The position numbers were made by a program, and so were the translations under genes. Under the pieces are notes generated by a model. The model saw only the letters and a list, made by a program, of their open reading frames with translations. It was not told the origin of the DNA and made no database searches. Below are positions 35,958 through 46,886 of a stretch of DNA of 64,000 bases, one piece after another. Position 1 is the stretch's first letter; each line of letters begins with the position of its first letter. This DNA is from Litoditis marina (lineage: Eukaryota > Nematoda > Chromadorea > Rhabditida > Rhabditidae), in contig OZ038435.1 of assembly GCA_964036275.1 (NCBI GenBank), positions 16,690,270 to 16,754,269 of the forward strand, read 5' to 3'.

Positions 35958-38900
35958 CTAGCCGGTCGCACGGCTCCCGCCGCGCGCCCCGCTAGCTGGG
36001 GGTGGACCCCCAGACCCCCCTCTTGATTGCATCTTGATTTGTGGAAGTTATCTCGTAGTTTTCACTATTTCTGAGATCAAATACGAACTTTTTGATTTTT
36101 GATCTTTGGTCTTTGGTTTTTTGGTAGATCATCAATGACACTCTTCTTATCATATCCTGAAAGTTTCAGAGCTTCACGATCATTTAGAGAGCCGTAGTGA
36201 ACCTCAGAAAGTTAGCTGCAATATAGCTTAAATGGAGGTCTAGGTGCGCCGTACATAGTACGGGTTTCAATTGAAACCCTGATAACTCGCGAATGGATTG
36301 ATATTTTTCGGAAATTTTTTCACGATAAATCATGAATACTGCTTGTCTTGAAAAGGTCGGAAGCAAAAAAAATTAGATCATGTTTGAATTTTTGACCTTC
36401 CTTAGGCAAGGTCAAAGGTCAAAAACGGATGGATATTATTTTTGACCAACTATTAACAAAAGTGTTGTCTCTTCTCGGCAAACCCATACTATGACTAAAC
36501 GGACCACTGTTACATTAGTTCTGGTTTTATGCTGGAAAAACAGCCAAAAAACGTCAAAATTGACGAAAAAAATTTAACTAACTTAGGCTCGCAACTGTTG
36601 CATTAAGTTTCGAGCACTGCTCACCAAGTGGATGTTTTTACTAATTGACGATTTTTTCTGAAAGTTGCAACCGGCCGATTTCTAAATTTTGACTTCTAAA
36701 TTTTTTTGAAACTCTCATCACCAATCGATAAATGGTAGTATCAAGTTTTCATGGATACATATTTTGTGTCGTTGTTGTTCATTTATGTTATCAAGTTTAA
36801 GGCGAATTCCATTCAGCCACTCGCTCAGAACGCAATCGATGACGTCATCGTTTTTTCACATTATCGTTCGCCAAAATTCAATAAATCAACTTTTCCACTA
36901 TCTGTCAGTTTCCATCAGGTTTATATGTTGGGCAGCATCCACATGCAAAGTTTGAAGGAAATCATCGACAAAAAAAAGTGCGTCACTCTCAATTCTAAAT
37001 TTTTTTCAAACCATTGCCACCAATCGATAAATGGTGCTGAGGGGTTCTGGTCGAAATATGTTGTCCACACTTGTTGTTCAATTATGTTATCAAAATCTCA
37101 TTGAGTTTCATTCAGCCAATCGCTTGCAATGAAATCGATGACGTCATCGTTTTTTCATATTTTTGTTCACCAAAAATCAATGGATCAATATTTTTTCTGC
37201 CCTTTCACTTTTTATACGTAGTCATGTTGGGTAGCATCTATGATGAGAATTTGAGGGGAATCAAAGGCAAAAAAAAGTGCGTTACGCCTATACGATTATA
37301 TATAGTAAGGTGACTAGCCGGTCGCGCGGCTCCCGCCGCGCGCCCCGCTAGCTGGGGGTGGACCCCCAGACCCCCCTCTTGATTGCTTCTCGGTCTGTAG
37401 AAGTTATCTCATAGTTTTCACTATTACTGAGATCAAATACGAACTTTTTGATTTTTGATCTTTGGTCTCTGATTTTTTGGTAGATCATCAATGACACTTT
37501 TGTTATCATATCCTGAAAGTTTCAGACCTTCACGATCATTTAGAGAGCCGTAGTGAACCTTAGAAAGTTAGCTGCAATATAGCTTAAATGGAGGTCTAGG
37601 TGCGCCGTACATAGTACGGGTTTTAATTGAAACCCTGATAACTCGCGAATGGATTGATATTTTTCGGAAACTTTTTCACGATAAATCATGACTACTGCTT
37701 GTCTTAAAAAGGTCAGGAGCAAAAAAAAATTACATCCTGTTTAAATTTTTGACCTCCCTTAGGCAAGGTCAAAGGTCAAAAACGGATGGATATTATTTTT
37801 GACCAACTATTAACAAAAGTGTTGTCTCTAGTTGGCGAACCCATACTATGACTGCACAGACCACTGTTACATTAGTTCTGGTTTTATGCTGGAAAAACAG
37901 CCAAAAAACGTCAAAATTGACGAAAAAAATTTAACTAACTTAGGTTCGCAAACGTTTGATTATGCTGTGACCACAGCTCACCAAGTGGATGTTTTTACTA
38001 ATTGACGATTTTTTCTGAATGTTGCAACCGGCCGATTTCTAAATTTTGACTTCTAAATTTTTTTGAAACTGTCATCACCAATCGATAAATGGTAGTATCA
38101 AGTTTTCATGGATACATATTTTGTATCGTTGTTGTTCATTTATGTTATCAAGTTTTAGACGAATTCCGTTCAGCCATTCGCTCAGAACGCAATCGATGAC
38201 GTCATCGTTTTTTCACATTATCGTTCGCCAAAAATCAATAAATCAACTTTTCCACTATCTGTCAGTTTCCATCAGGTTTTTATGTTGGGCAGCATCCACA
38301 TGCAAAGTTTGAAGGAAATCATCGACAAAAAAAAGTGCGTCACTCTCAATTCTAAATTTTTTTCAAACCATTACCACCAATCGATGAATGGTACTGAGAG
38401 GTTTTGGTCGGAATATGTTGTTTACTCGTATTGTTCATTTATGTTATCAAGTTTTAGTGCGATTTCATTCAGCCATTCGCTCACAATGAAATCGATGACG
38501 TCATCGTTTTTTCATATTTTTGTTCACCAAAAATCAATGGATCAATATTTTTTCTGCCCTTTCACTTTTTATACGTAGTCATGTTGGTTAGCATCTATGA
38601 TGAGAATTTGAAGGAAATCAAAGGCAAAAAAAAGTGCGGCACGCCTATATTGTTATATATAGTTAGGTGACTAGCCGGTCGCGCGGCTTCCGCCGCGCGC
38701 CCCGCTAGCTGGGGGTGGACCCCCAGACCCCCCTCTTGATTGCTTCTCGGTCTGTGGAAGTTATCTCATAGTTTTCACTATTTCTGAGATCAAATACGAA
38801 CTTTTTGATTTTTGATCTTTGGTCTCTGATTTTTTGGTAGATCATCAATGACACTCTTCTTATCATATCCTGAAAGTTTCAGACCTTCACGATCATTTAG

Positions 38901-40027
38901 AGAGCCGTAGTGAACCTTAGAAATTTAGCTGCAATATAGCTTAAATGGAGGTCTAGGTGCGCCGTACATAGTACGGGTTTTAATTGAAACCCTGATAACT
39001 CGCGAATGGATTGATATTTTTTTTAAATTTTTTCACGATAAATAATGACTAATGCTTGTCTTGAAAAGGTCGGAAGCAAAAAAAATTCGATCATGTTTGA
39101 ATTTTTGACCTTCCTTAGGCAAGGTCAAAGATCAAAAACGAATGAATATTATTTTTGACCAACTATTAACAAAAGTGTTGTCTCTAGTTGGCGAATCCAT
39201 ACTATGGATACAATGACCACTGTTACATTAGTTCTGGTTTTATGCTGGAAAAACAGCCAAAAAACGTCAAAATTTACGAAATTTTTTTAACTAACTTAGG
39301 CTCGCAAGGTTTGCACCAAGTTTTGAGCATTGCTCACCAAGTGGATGTTTTTACTAATTGACGATTTTTTCTGAAAGTTGCAACCGGCCGACTTCCTTGT
39401 TTTGACTTCTAAATTTTTTTGAAACCGTCGTCACCAATCGATAAATGGTAGTATCAAATTTTCATCAGCACATACTTTTGTATCGTTGTTGTTCATTTAT
39501 GTTATTAAGTTTTAGGCGAATTCCATAAAGCCACTCGCTCAGAACGCAATCGATGACGTCATCGTTTTTTCACATTATCGTTCGCCAAAAATTAATAAAT
39601 CAACTTTTCCACTATCTGTCAGTTTCTAGTAGGTTTTCATGTTGGGCAGCATCCACATGCAAAGTTTGAAGGAAATCATCGACAAAAAAAAGTGAGTCAC
39701 TCTCAATTCTAAATTTTTTTCGAACAATTGCCATCAATCGATAAACGGTGCTGAGGGTTTCTAGTTGAGATATGTCGTCCACACTTGTTGTTCATTTATG
39801 ATATCAAAATCTCATTGAGTTTCATTCAACCAATCACTTGCAATGAAATCGATGACGTCATCGTTTTTTCATATTTTCGTTCACCAAAAATCAATGGATC
39901 AATATTTTTTCTGCCCTTTTACGTTTTGTACGTGGACATCTTGGGTAGCATCTATGATGAGAATTTGAAGGAAATTGAAGGCAAAAAAAAGTGCGGCACG
40001 CCTATACGATTATATATGACTAGGTGA
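35958..40027 (-). repeat. Helitron A units A7-A9
   Basis: A7 35958-37313, A8 37314-38670, A9 38671-40027. A7 has one substitution in the terminal hairpin stem (CGCACGGC for CGCGCGGC on the plus strand). The outer 5' TC of A9 (40026-40027 reversed) is preceded by host A, giving the insertion junction. Confidence 0.85.
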
Positions 40028-40334
40028 TAATGGTTTTTCATTTGCCAGAAGGTCAGATTATTAACTCATAAGTCAAAATTAGAGCGGGACGGATTCTTTA
40101 ACCACTATGGAGTCTTTTCTGACCAAAGAACTTTTGTTATGCTGCCGGTATTCTTCATATCTGTTCCATTGAATTTTGCTTCCAAAATTGGTTATAAATA
40201 TATACTTGCTTTTGAGAATTCAGACTAAACAGTACATTCTCCCCGCGTTTGTAGTTTGATCCCACTTGAGTCCAATCCAAACTTGATAGATGTATGCAGT
40301 TCAAACTACAACTCATCTATTGCCAGTTCTCTCA
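40028..40334. other. Host flank right of the Helitron array
   Basis: Unique-looking sequence with no gene seen. GTTTGTAGTTTGATCCC at about 40249 also occurs, inverted, inside the LTR element at 59.3-64.0 kb (GATCAAACTACAAA at about 60428 and 62150), so it is probably a short repeat remnant. Confidence 0.3.
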
Positions 40335-40454
40335 GAGGCCGTATGCATGAAACATCCCGGGCCGGGTTGGGATGCTATCCCGAGCTATTTCCCGCCCAAT
40401 TCAGCTCGGGATAGCATCCCAACCCGGCGCGGGATGTTTCATGCATACGGCCTC
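40335..40454. repeat. Near-perfect 52 bp-arm hairpin (120 bp palindrome)
   Basis: Left arm 40335-40386, loop 40387-40402, right arm 40403-40454, with one mismatch over 52 bp. The arms are GC-rich and contain TTGGGATGCTATCCCGAGC. CTCAG occurs at both edges (40331-40335 and 40452-40456) and could be a target duplication. Likely a MITE-type element of recent origin. Confidence 0.85.
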
Positions 40455-40610
40455 AGGTTTTTCTATTGTCAACCATTCAGCAACCTGCGTTCTCCCCGTA
40501 GATATGATTTCGAAACTTGTAAAGGTGTCGATATTTTGGTTGTTTTTGTGTCAAACTAAGATTTTGTTCTATAACAGAAAAAACGAGCGCTTCTGCACAC
40601 GAGTTTCAAA

Positions 40611-41105
40611 TGGCCAGGTTTTTTTCACTCACCATAATGCGAACAAATCTGGGTGACCTCGCTCGCAAGGACGTTAAAGCGGAGAAAAGAATGTTTAAAT
40701 CGGAGAGAAACTAGAGACAAATCAATTTATTACTTCATTTCTTATCAATACCAACATACATACTATATTTTGTTTGAACTATATTGTTTACTCTCAATTT
40801 CTGCTTTTTCCTACCTCTCCCTCTCTATCTTCTTATGTCTGGTCCTCCCTTTCTTTCACAATTGAACACATATACACGTGATTTCTATTTGTGCGTTTAC
40901 TTTTGTAATTGCAGACTGCGGATGTAGAGTTAGTTGGAGGACCCAAGGAAATGAGAAGTTTCCAGTCAAAGACTTCATACACTTCTACCTGCGTTTTTTG
41001 TACTTCATACACTTCTACCTGCGTTCACACAACAACTATGTTAGGTGCCTCATGAAGCCTAAGGAGTTTGATAACAAAGAAGTAATGATAAAACTGTTCC
41101 GCTGA
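40611..41105 (+). pseudogene. Broken copy of the D gene family
   Basis: Homologous in inverted orientation to 51073-51684. ATG at 40611 begins MARF, continues with TIMRTN, then GDLARKDV as in the partner, and meets an in-frame TAG at about 40710. After a TTGCAG acceptor, sequence from ~40915 matches the partner's second exon at DNA level (GCGGATGTAGAGTTAGTTGG). That exon carries a 30 nt tandem duplication (CTTCATACACTTCTACCTGC repeated) and no frame agrees with the partner throughout. Family unknown. An open stretch at 41168-41350 follows, but I could not join it. Confidence 0.5.
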
Positions 41106-42494
41106 GAAGATACGTTCGAGACTCTACCCACACTTCTTGGTATCGTACGCATCATTTTCTGGAGGATATGAATGGGATCCCAACAGAGTTACTGCAGGAC
41201 ATCAAGAACGACAAGTATACCGCCGCTACAATTCATGGCATATACCAGAAACATGGGTTGGTCCCCCATTTTGAGATAGCAAGCGATTTATATGGAAGTT
41301 ATTTGGACGTTCATTTACATGTAGATTGGACAAGGCACAGACCTTGCTAACATAGCAAAAACCAAAAGTAGAAGGTCTGTGTATCTATTCATTTATTGTT
41401 TTCTCGCTATATTGTGTATTTACAGGAGTTTTGGTGGAAGAAATGCAGAGAAATGAAGAGAAGAGAACATATATTACATGTGTAATTTTTTGTGTTATCA
41501 ATGAATGAAATAAATTCACAGGCCCTGGAGGGGGGGGGGAGGATGTGGTGGTGCATTCTCGTATATTCTCGTATATTCGTAAGATTCTCGTATATTATAT
41601 ATATATATATATATATATTCGTATATTCTCGAATTCTTTTATCAGTGCCTACAAGGTTTTTCCCATAAACACCGAACGCCTGAATAGGAGAAGATGGAAC
41701 CAGAAGTTAAGAAAAAGCAATGAAGATCGAACAGATCTTGGAGACCAAACCCCAAATACAAGGACGAAGCATGAGCGATGGAGAGACACGGCGAAAAAAT
41801 AGATATAAGCTTTAAGTTGATAGAATAGAAAACTGAATCAGTTGGCATGAAGGTAGAACAGTGATCAACAGCCATTTAAAAGTAAACAACTCTAGAAAAG
41901 GCTATGTACGAATGGAAAATTAAAAAATGCTTCAACTCCTAAATAGTTAGAATATTATACAGAGATGTTATTGAATCAATAAACTTAACAGAATTCCAAT
42001 AGTAGTGCCACACTGTATTCAACTGTTTCACTTCCAGGATTTCAATGGGTGAAGGGAAATGGGGAAAAGAAAGAAAGTGTCATATGTGTAACAGATTTTT
42101 GTTTTGTTAGTAATTGGGAGGGAAGGATGACCTTGGAGGGAGGGGGGATCCACCAACTGGTTCTTACGTCCTAAGCTCCTCCGAAAAGCAGCTAGGGCGA
42201 GAAAGAGTTAGAAATTTCACAACTATCCCTTCCGGGCTTGGGGATCTACTAATTTTTCTCTTCTAATCTCTGTGTTGTCATATCGTATCTGGAAACCACA
42301 ATGCTACAACTAACAAGACAGAAACACACCGAGAGCGCAACCACCTGCTACCTGAGTATTTATTCACTTTTGAGCAGAGCCTTTGATATCTATGTTTTTC
42401 AGACAGGATGACAAGTCTTCCGACGAAGCGAACAAGGGAGAAATGTTCAACCTCTACTATAGCCCTCGTAGTCGGATGACTTTGCCATAGGTTT
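41106..42494. other. No confident gene; simple repeats
   Basis: Holds a short open plus-strand stretch at 41168-41350, a poly-G run near 41529, a (TA)n tract with TTCTCGTATA words, and an Arg/Lys-rich open stretch at 41545-41802 with no recognisable family. Confidence 0.35.
41560..41636. repeat. TA microsatellite with TTCTCGTATA words
   Basis: A (TA)n core near 41596-41619 is flanked by several ATTCTCGTATATTC words, a simple-sequence expansion. Confidence 0.85.
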
Positions 42495-43237
42495 ATGGAA
42501 ATGAACGGTTTCTGTATACTCTGTTGTTATGAAAATGTTAAAACCACTGGCTCGAAGATTTTGAATGATCAAAATGGGAATAGAAAAAATCACGCATATT
42601 GGAAAATAATTTCATGCAGATAAACGCTTTCCGTATCTCATTCTTATTGTGTGGAAAGTTTTGCAGAAAAGTGTTATAAGAAAAAAAGTGATAGAAAAGA
42701 GCAGAAAGAAGAAAAGTGCGCAGACTAGATTATGTTCATATTGATATCTTCGCATGGTATTATTTTTGATTGTATCACAAAATATTATGAATGTTTTTAC
42801 CTACAAAAATCTGAATGAACTTATTGTGAATCGGACATGCACTTTATTGTTTAACATTGTTTCGTCCCGTTTTTCCCGTTTCGGATATTGAAAAGTGCAA
42901 GAAATAATGGCGATTGTTCGATAAATTTTTGTGTGAATGGCTACTTTGTATTCTTTGCTACTCCACGTTGAGAAAGTGTTGTTCATTCAAATTGATATTC
43001 AAGGATATACGCAACCAATTCAACAAGAATGTTCGGAAACATGGCTCTTTCATATTTTTCGTGCTTCAGTAGTTGTACTCTTTTTAAATGAAACCCTGCA
43101 ATATGAATTGTACAGATTCTGTGCTTTTGTAAAAAAAAATTTGAAAACGCCAAGTTTTTCGTATCCGTTTCTTACCGTAAGATCATATATTAAGTAGAAC
43201 ATAACAGTTACTTCTAGGAACTGAAGAATTAAGGACG

Positions 43238-45290
43238 ATGATTGTCCGGATGTTGCTCGTTCTCATACAGGTTAGTTTTACAATCTTACAAACCGAATCA
43301 ATGGTCTTTTACGGCAACTATTTCAGCCGTGTGTCATTTTATTCATTCTAATACAACCGAGACAGTTATCACATTGTAGTATCTGTAGAGGGGTGGGGTG
43401 CGTAGATGGGAACTAGGCATGGGTGAGCGTTATTACCAGCTCATGCGGTTCGGAATGAAGATGCCGCCCCGAGTGCGATCGAACCATGGTGTTTCAAGTG
43501 CTAAGCGCGCACACAACCAGTCGACCACTCGGCACTTGAATCGAGATCGATTTGAGAATACTGTGAAAACTCGGGAAAAAATCTTGTACACTAGAAGTTA
43601 ATAGAGTGGTCACGGAAAGTTGGCATTCTAATAAAGCATTGTGCACTTTATAATTGACCGTTCCTGAGTTTTGCTGTGTTTAACATGTTTCACGTGAGTG
43701 TGCAATTGACTAACAGTATACCGTAGCTCATTGCAGCTACTCGGTTTTTGTCTTGCTATCAACGTTCCGGATTTCGACTGGCCGAAGGAAACTCGAATGA
43801 GGATTGTGGCTCACATCTCCTTTACATGCGCCCGCTACAAGCATTACAAAGTCGAAATACAAATGAAGGACGTAAGTTTTGGGGACTAGATGTTGAAATT
43901 CATAAGTTTTGTTTCGAACAGTTTAGTAAGTGGGAAAATGCCGAATGAGCCTTAAGGTTCTCGCCACGGAGACCCTGCAGTTCATTCGAGAAATGAACTG
44001 GCGTGATGAAGGAATGAAGCCTTTCACACTTAAATTGTTCGAAATTCAGTTTATGCCGTAGTGAAACGGAGGTATAAATGGAAAATGTAAAGGTTGACCA
44101 TTTCAAGATCAATTAGATTTCGATAACATCTCAATTACTTAAAACCTATCACAGACAAGAAAAGGGAAGGTGTCTTGATTTGTGATTGCTCTGGTGTAGC
44201 GGCAAAACGCACCAATTTTTATTTTGGTTAGTCGTATTCATTTAGTTTAATTTTTATATGTCGAGCTATTTTTTTTCAATAAGAAAAATCGTACTAATCT
44301 TCACCTTAAAACATCATTTTCAAGTATCATTTATTGGTAATTCGTTTTAGTACGACGCCGTTTCGAATGACGAGTTCATTGGACAACGGTACTTTTTCGA
44401 CGAGTCCGGTCCGGCATCGCACAACATAAGCGGAATAACGGACTGGGATGGACTGGGAGACATATTTATTGACCTATTCTTCGAGATAAAACACAATTGC
44501 CATGAGGCTCCCCAGGTTAGGTTTGATTTGAATGCTGACAAATCTGATGCACGCGCCTTAGAGTAGGACGATAATGTGCACCAATGCCGACGCATCGGTC
44601 CTTTAAACTCCAATTTCAAAATATATAGCAGTTTGAAGAACTGAAGCGTTGGGATTGGTCCATATGATCGTCCTTCTTCAAAGCTGCAACGAAATGTGTG
44701 AAGAGGCCTTTTCCGGGATTATAAGGTTTTTCTTGAAACAGATACTCAGTTTGAGTGGAGTGAAAAAATGTGATGCTAAATATATTCAATAAATATTTTT
44801 TTCACTGAACTTACTATGGAAAACAAGTAACAACCCTTTAGTAATTTGGACAATTGAAGGAGAACGATTGTGTGGACCCATCCTAACGCATCGATCATTT
44901 AAACTGCAATACATTTTTCAATTGCAGTTTGAGGGACCGATACGGCGGAATTGGTTCACATAATCGTCCTATTCTAACTTCAACTCTTTACTTAGTAGAA
45001 TAGAACAGAATAGATTTATTCGCAATTTAACACGTGACTTCCACGTAGTATGTGGCACTAAAAATGGGTAAATAGTAATGTGTATTATGCTAATAAACTT
45101 TCGAAAATTTTAGGGAGGCCGTCAAATGTTCGTCTACCGCACGCATCCACCCGACTCTTGGATAGAAGTCGGCTTCAAGCACACTGCCGAGCTTCACGTT
45201 CGCAACCTGAACTGGGGGGAACTCGGTGCACTTCCAGAATCCCTTGTGCGTTTTATATTTATTTACAATAATAATAAAAAAGATTCATAA
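43238..45290 (+). CDS. Transthyretin-like (TTR) family secreted protein, gene 1
   Basis: Four exons, all in phase 0: 43238-43270, 43737-43871, 44351-44515, 45114-45290 (510 nt, 169 aa). The first two exons encode a hydrophobic signal peptide (MIVRMLLVLIQ then LLGFCLA). The mature part has VPDFDWPKETRMRIVAHI, a paired Cys in FTCARY, then an exon with DEFIGQRYFFDESG and FFEIKHNC. The last exon has GGRQMFVYRTHPPDSW and ELHVRNLNWGEL. This order (strand, Asp-rich loop, I-x-H-x-C, R-x-F-x-x-x-P..SW/YI) is that of the nematode transthyretin-like family, secreted beta-sandwich proteins mostly of unknown ligand. Splice sites are GTTAGT/GTAAGT/GTTAGG and TTGCAG/TTTTAG. I ended it at the in-frame TAA after reading through a possible GTGCGT donor; gene 2 also reads through. 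Confidence 0.78.
43466..43534 (-). other. tRNA-like sequence in intron 1 of TTR gene 1
   Basis: The reverse complement begins TGCCGAGTGGTCGACTGGTT and ends with GGTTCGATCGCACTCGGGGC, so D-arm, T-loop and acceptor-like pairing (GCCGAGTG with CACTCGGGGC) are visible. The A-box-like part resembles tRNA-Ser/Leu. The anticodon arm is unclear, so it is treated as tRNA-derived. Confidence 0.5.
44565..44674. repeat. Hairpin MITE, copy 1
   Basis: Inverted arms AGGACGATAATGTGCACCAA and TTGGTCCATATGATCGTCCT around a TTTAAACTCCAATT centre, about 110 bp. It lies in intron 3 of TTR gene 1, and 55553-55662 is the orthologous copy in the duplicate. Confidence 0.7.
44861..44970. repeat. Hairpin MITE, copy 2
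   Basis: Same family as 44565-44674, with arms containing ACGATTGTGTGGACCCAT and TGGTTCACATAATCGTCCT. A second, diverged copy in the same intron, with no counterpart seen in the duplicated gene. Confidence 0.65.
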
Positions 45291-45925
45291 ATTAAGTTTA
45301 ATCTGAATAGTGTTATTACGTAATTACAAGTAAATAACATGTGAATGACGAACCATCATTAAAAGTTACACTATTGATTAAGTATGACACGGTGTATTCT
45401 TAATTTATGGTTTTTCTCTTTTTATCGCCTGAAAGGATACAAAGTATCGGGATGGAAACAGATAAAAGTTCAGGATAAATCAAATCTTGGGTAAACAGGC
45501 TTGAGAAGATATTTAAATTCTAGTTTCATCTGGAAAATCATTCGCACCTGACTCAGAACACAATTACGATTACGGCTTGATGCAACAGAGTTGTCGCTTT
45601 TGCTTACCGCTACGCGACTCCGTATGCGTTGCGGCTGTCATGAAAAATCAATATTGTCATTGAACGAATTAAGCTCTGGTTTGACGACTCCTTATTTCCA
45701 GATCAAGAAAAATAACCACGGATAACGGGAGAAACTGGATACTCTTTTTTATGTTTCAACCTGTTTGTTAACGAAATATACAAGGAACTTGTTTTGTCGG
45801 GAACCCAGTTTGTTACTGCACCCTCCCCTAACCAAAACCAAAAAGAATTTTTCCATAGAGAGTTCGTTATGAACAAATCAGTCACAAGCTCACTCTTGTC
45901 TGATCAAATTCGTGACTTACGGGCG

Positions 45926-46192
45926 AATTTCTTCCCGAACCGATACTTCCAGAACAGAATTTGAACCAATCCTTCCCGAACCAGTTGGTTCGGTAAGAAA
46001 TCAAACCACATGCGTACTCAACCCGACAGGAAACTGAACCCAACCCTAATAAACGTTACGTAGTCAACCAACTTCAGCATTTATTTGTTAATTTGGTTCG
46101 GTTTCATCTTTTTCAGTCTAAATTTGGTTCGATTTCGGAGCGAACACCTGGTTCGAGAATAATCGGTTCGAGTTTACTTCGGTAAGAAGTTC
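45926..46192. repeat. Imperfect foldback rich in GGTTCG/CGAACC
   Basis: Left part has CTTCCCGAACCGATACTTCC and right part its loose inverse (GGTTCGAGAATAATCGGTTC). Repeated CGAACC words run through both halves. It begins just after the segmental duplication ends and is absent beside the right copy. Confidence 0.55.
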
Positions 46193-46886
46193 ACCTCATT
46201 TGCCAGCTTCGTGGCTATTGATGTTATACTGTTGGAAAAGCGCGATTCTATGTCGTTGTTTTTGTGAATTGCTATTCTGTATTCCGTGCTATCGAAACGG
46301 AATCGGAATTGTATATAAAGAAGTGTATCACCACATCAGAATTAATTTTGTCTCTTTGTGACCCCTTCATGGAACAGTTTCTTTACTTCATTCTATTTCT
46401 TGGTCCAAGACACCTGCTAGTATGGCTGTCCTTCCTACATAGACCCCTATAAAATATGAATTACAAAGTTCTGGTTTTTTTCTATAGAGATGTTTTCTGG
46501 ATTCTCAGAAATGAAATTCTCAGCTGTAAACTGTGAAACTGAAAACAAATCATGATATTCAAGTAATGGTGAGATCCTGTCGCAACAAACGTTTGCCATT
46601 GAGCTCCAGCAACTTATTTCTCAACATTAGATCGTGCTGGAACTGTAAGCGGATTTCACAACAATCCAAGTGGTTCAACCGTTTGAAGTCCGCCAATTGA
46701 CGCTCAATAGTTGTATGTCTCATTGTGTGGATAAACCTGCAACGTGTGATGGGACCTGCTTAAAGGAGAAACACCTGTTTTCATGCGCATGTGTTATATC
46801 ACGAGATCATACTCTGAGCCATTAACTTCACTTTTTCGTGTCCGTGTGTTACCCCTTCCAATTTCAGTAAGGGGCCCACCAAAATC
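46193..46886. other. Upstream region of TTR gene 3
   Basis: No gene seen. TTTCAG at 46862-46867, 20 bp before the ATG, could be a trans-splice acceptor for a spliced leader, as is common in nematodes. Confidence 0.35.

Larger units (their letters stand above)
14527..40027 (-). mobile_element. 25.5 kb tandem array of non-autonomous Helitrons
   Basis: Read on the minus strand, every complete unit starts TCACC and full A and B units end in a GC-rich hairpin plus CTAG; the next unit's TC follows immediately. At the two outer ends the host supplies A before the first TC (40028) and T after the last CTAG (14526), the A/T target of Helitrons, with no target duplication. Order by coordinate: A1-A6, B1, C1-C5 with a 233 bp partial, B2, C6-C8, A7-A9. 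No Rep or helicase coding sequence is present; the short ORFs are repeated by-products of the units. Confidence 0.85.
42495..45910 (+). repeat. Segmental duplication, left copy (carries transthyretin-like gene 1)
   Basis: Collinear with 53045-56890 in the same orientation, ~10.6 kb apart. Matching starts near GGTTTCTGTATACTCTGTTG (about 42508), runs through all four exons and introns, and ends near CTTGTCTGATCAAATTCG (about 45893). Copy-specific insertions make the right copy longer. Confidence 0.8.

Noticed and set aside
14875..37722. Repeated 60-residue minus-strand ORFs in the A units (for example 14875-15057 and 16237-16419).
   Set aside because: They recur only because the unit recurs, are broken in some units and have no domain features.
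14527..40027. A Rep/helicase gene for the Helitron array.
   Set aside because: No ORF above about 120 codons and no Rep or helicase motif was found; the array is non-autonomous.
41168..41350. A 60-codon plus-strand ORF as a further exon of the D0 copy.
   Set aside because: No matching sequence in D1 or D2, two competing open frames and no clear acceptor.
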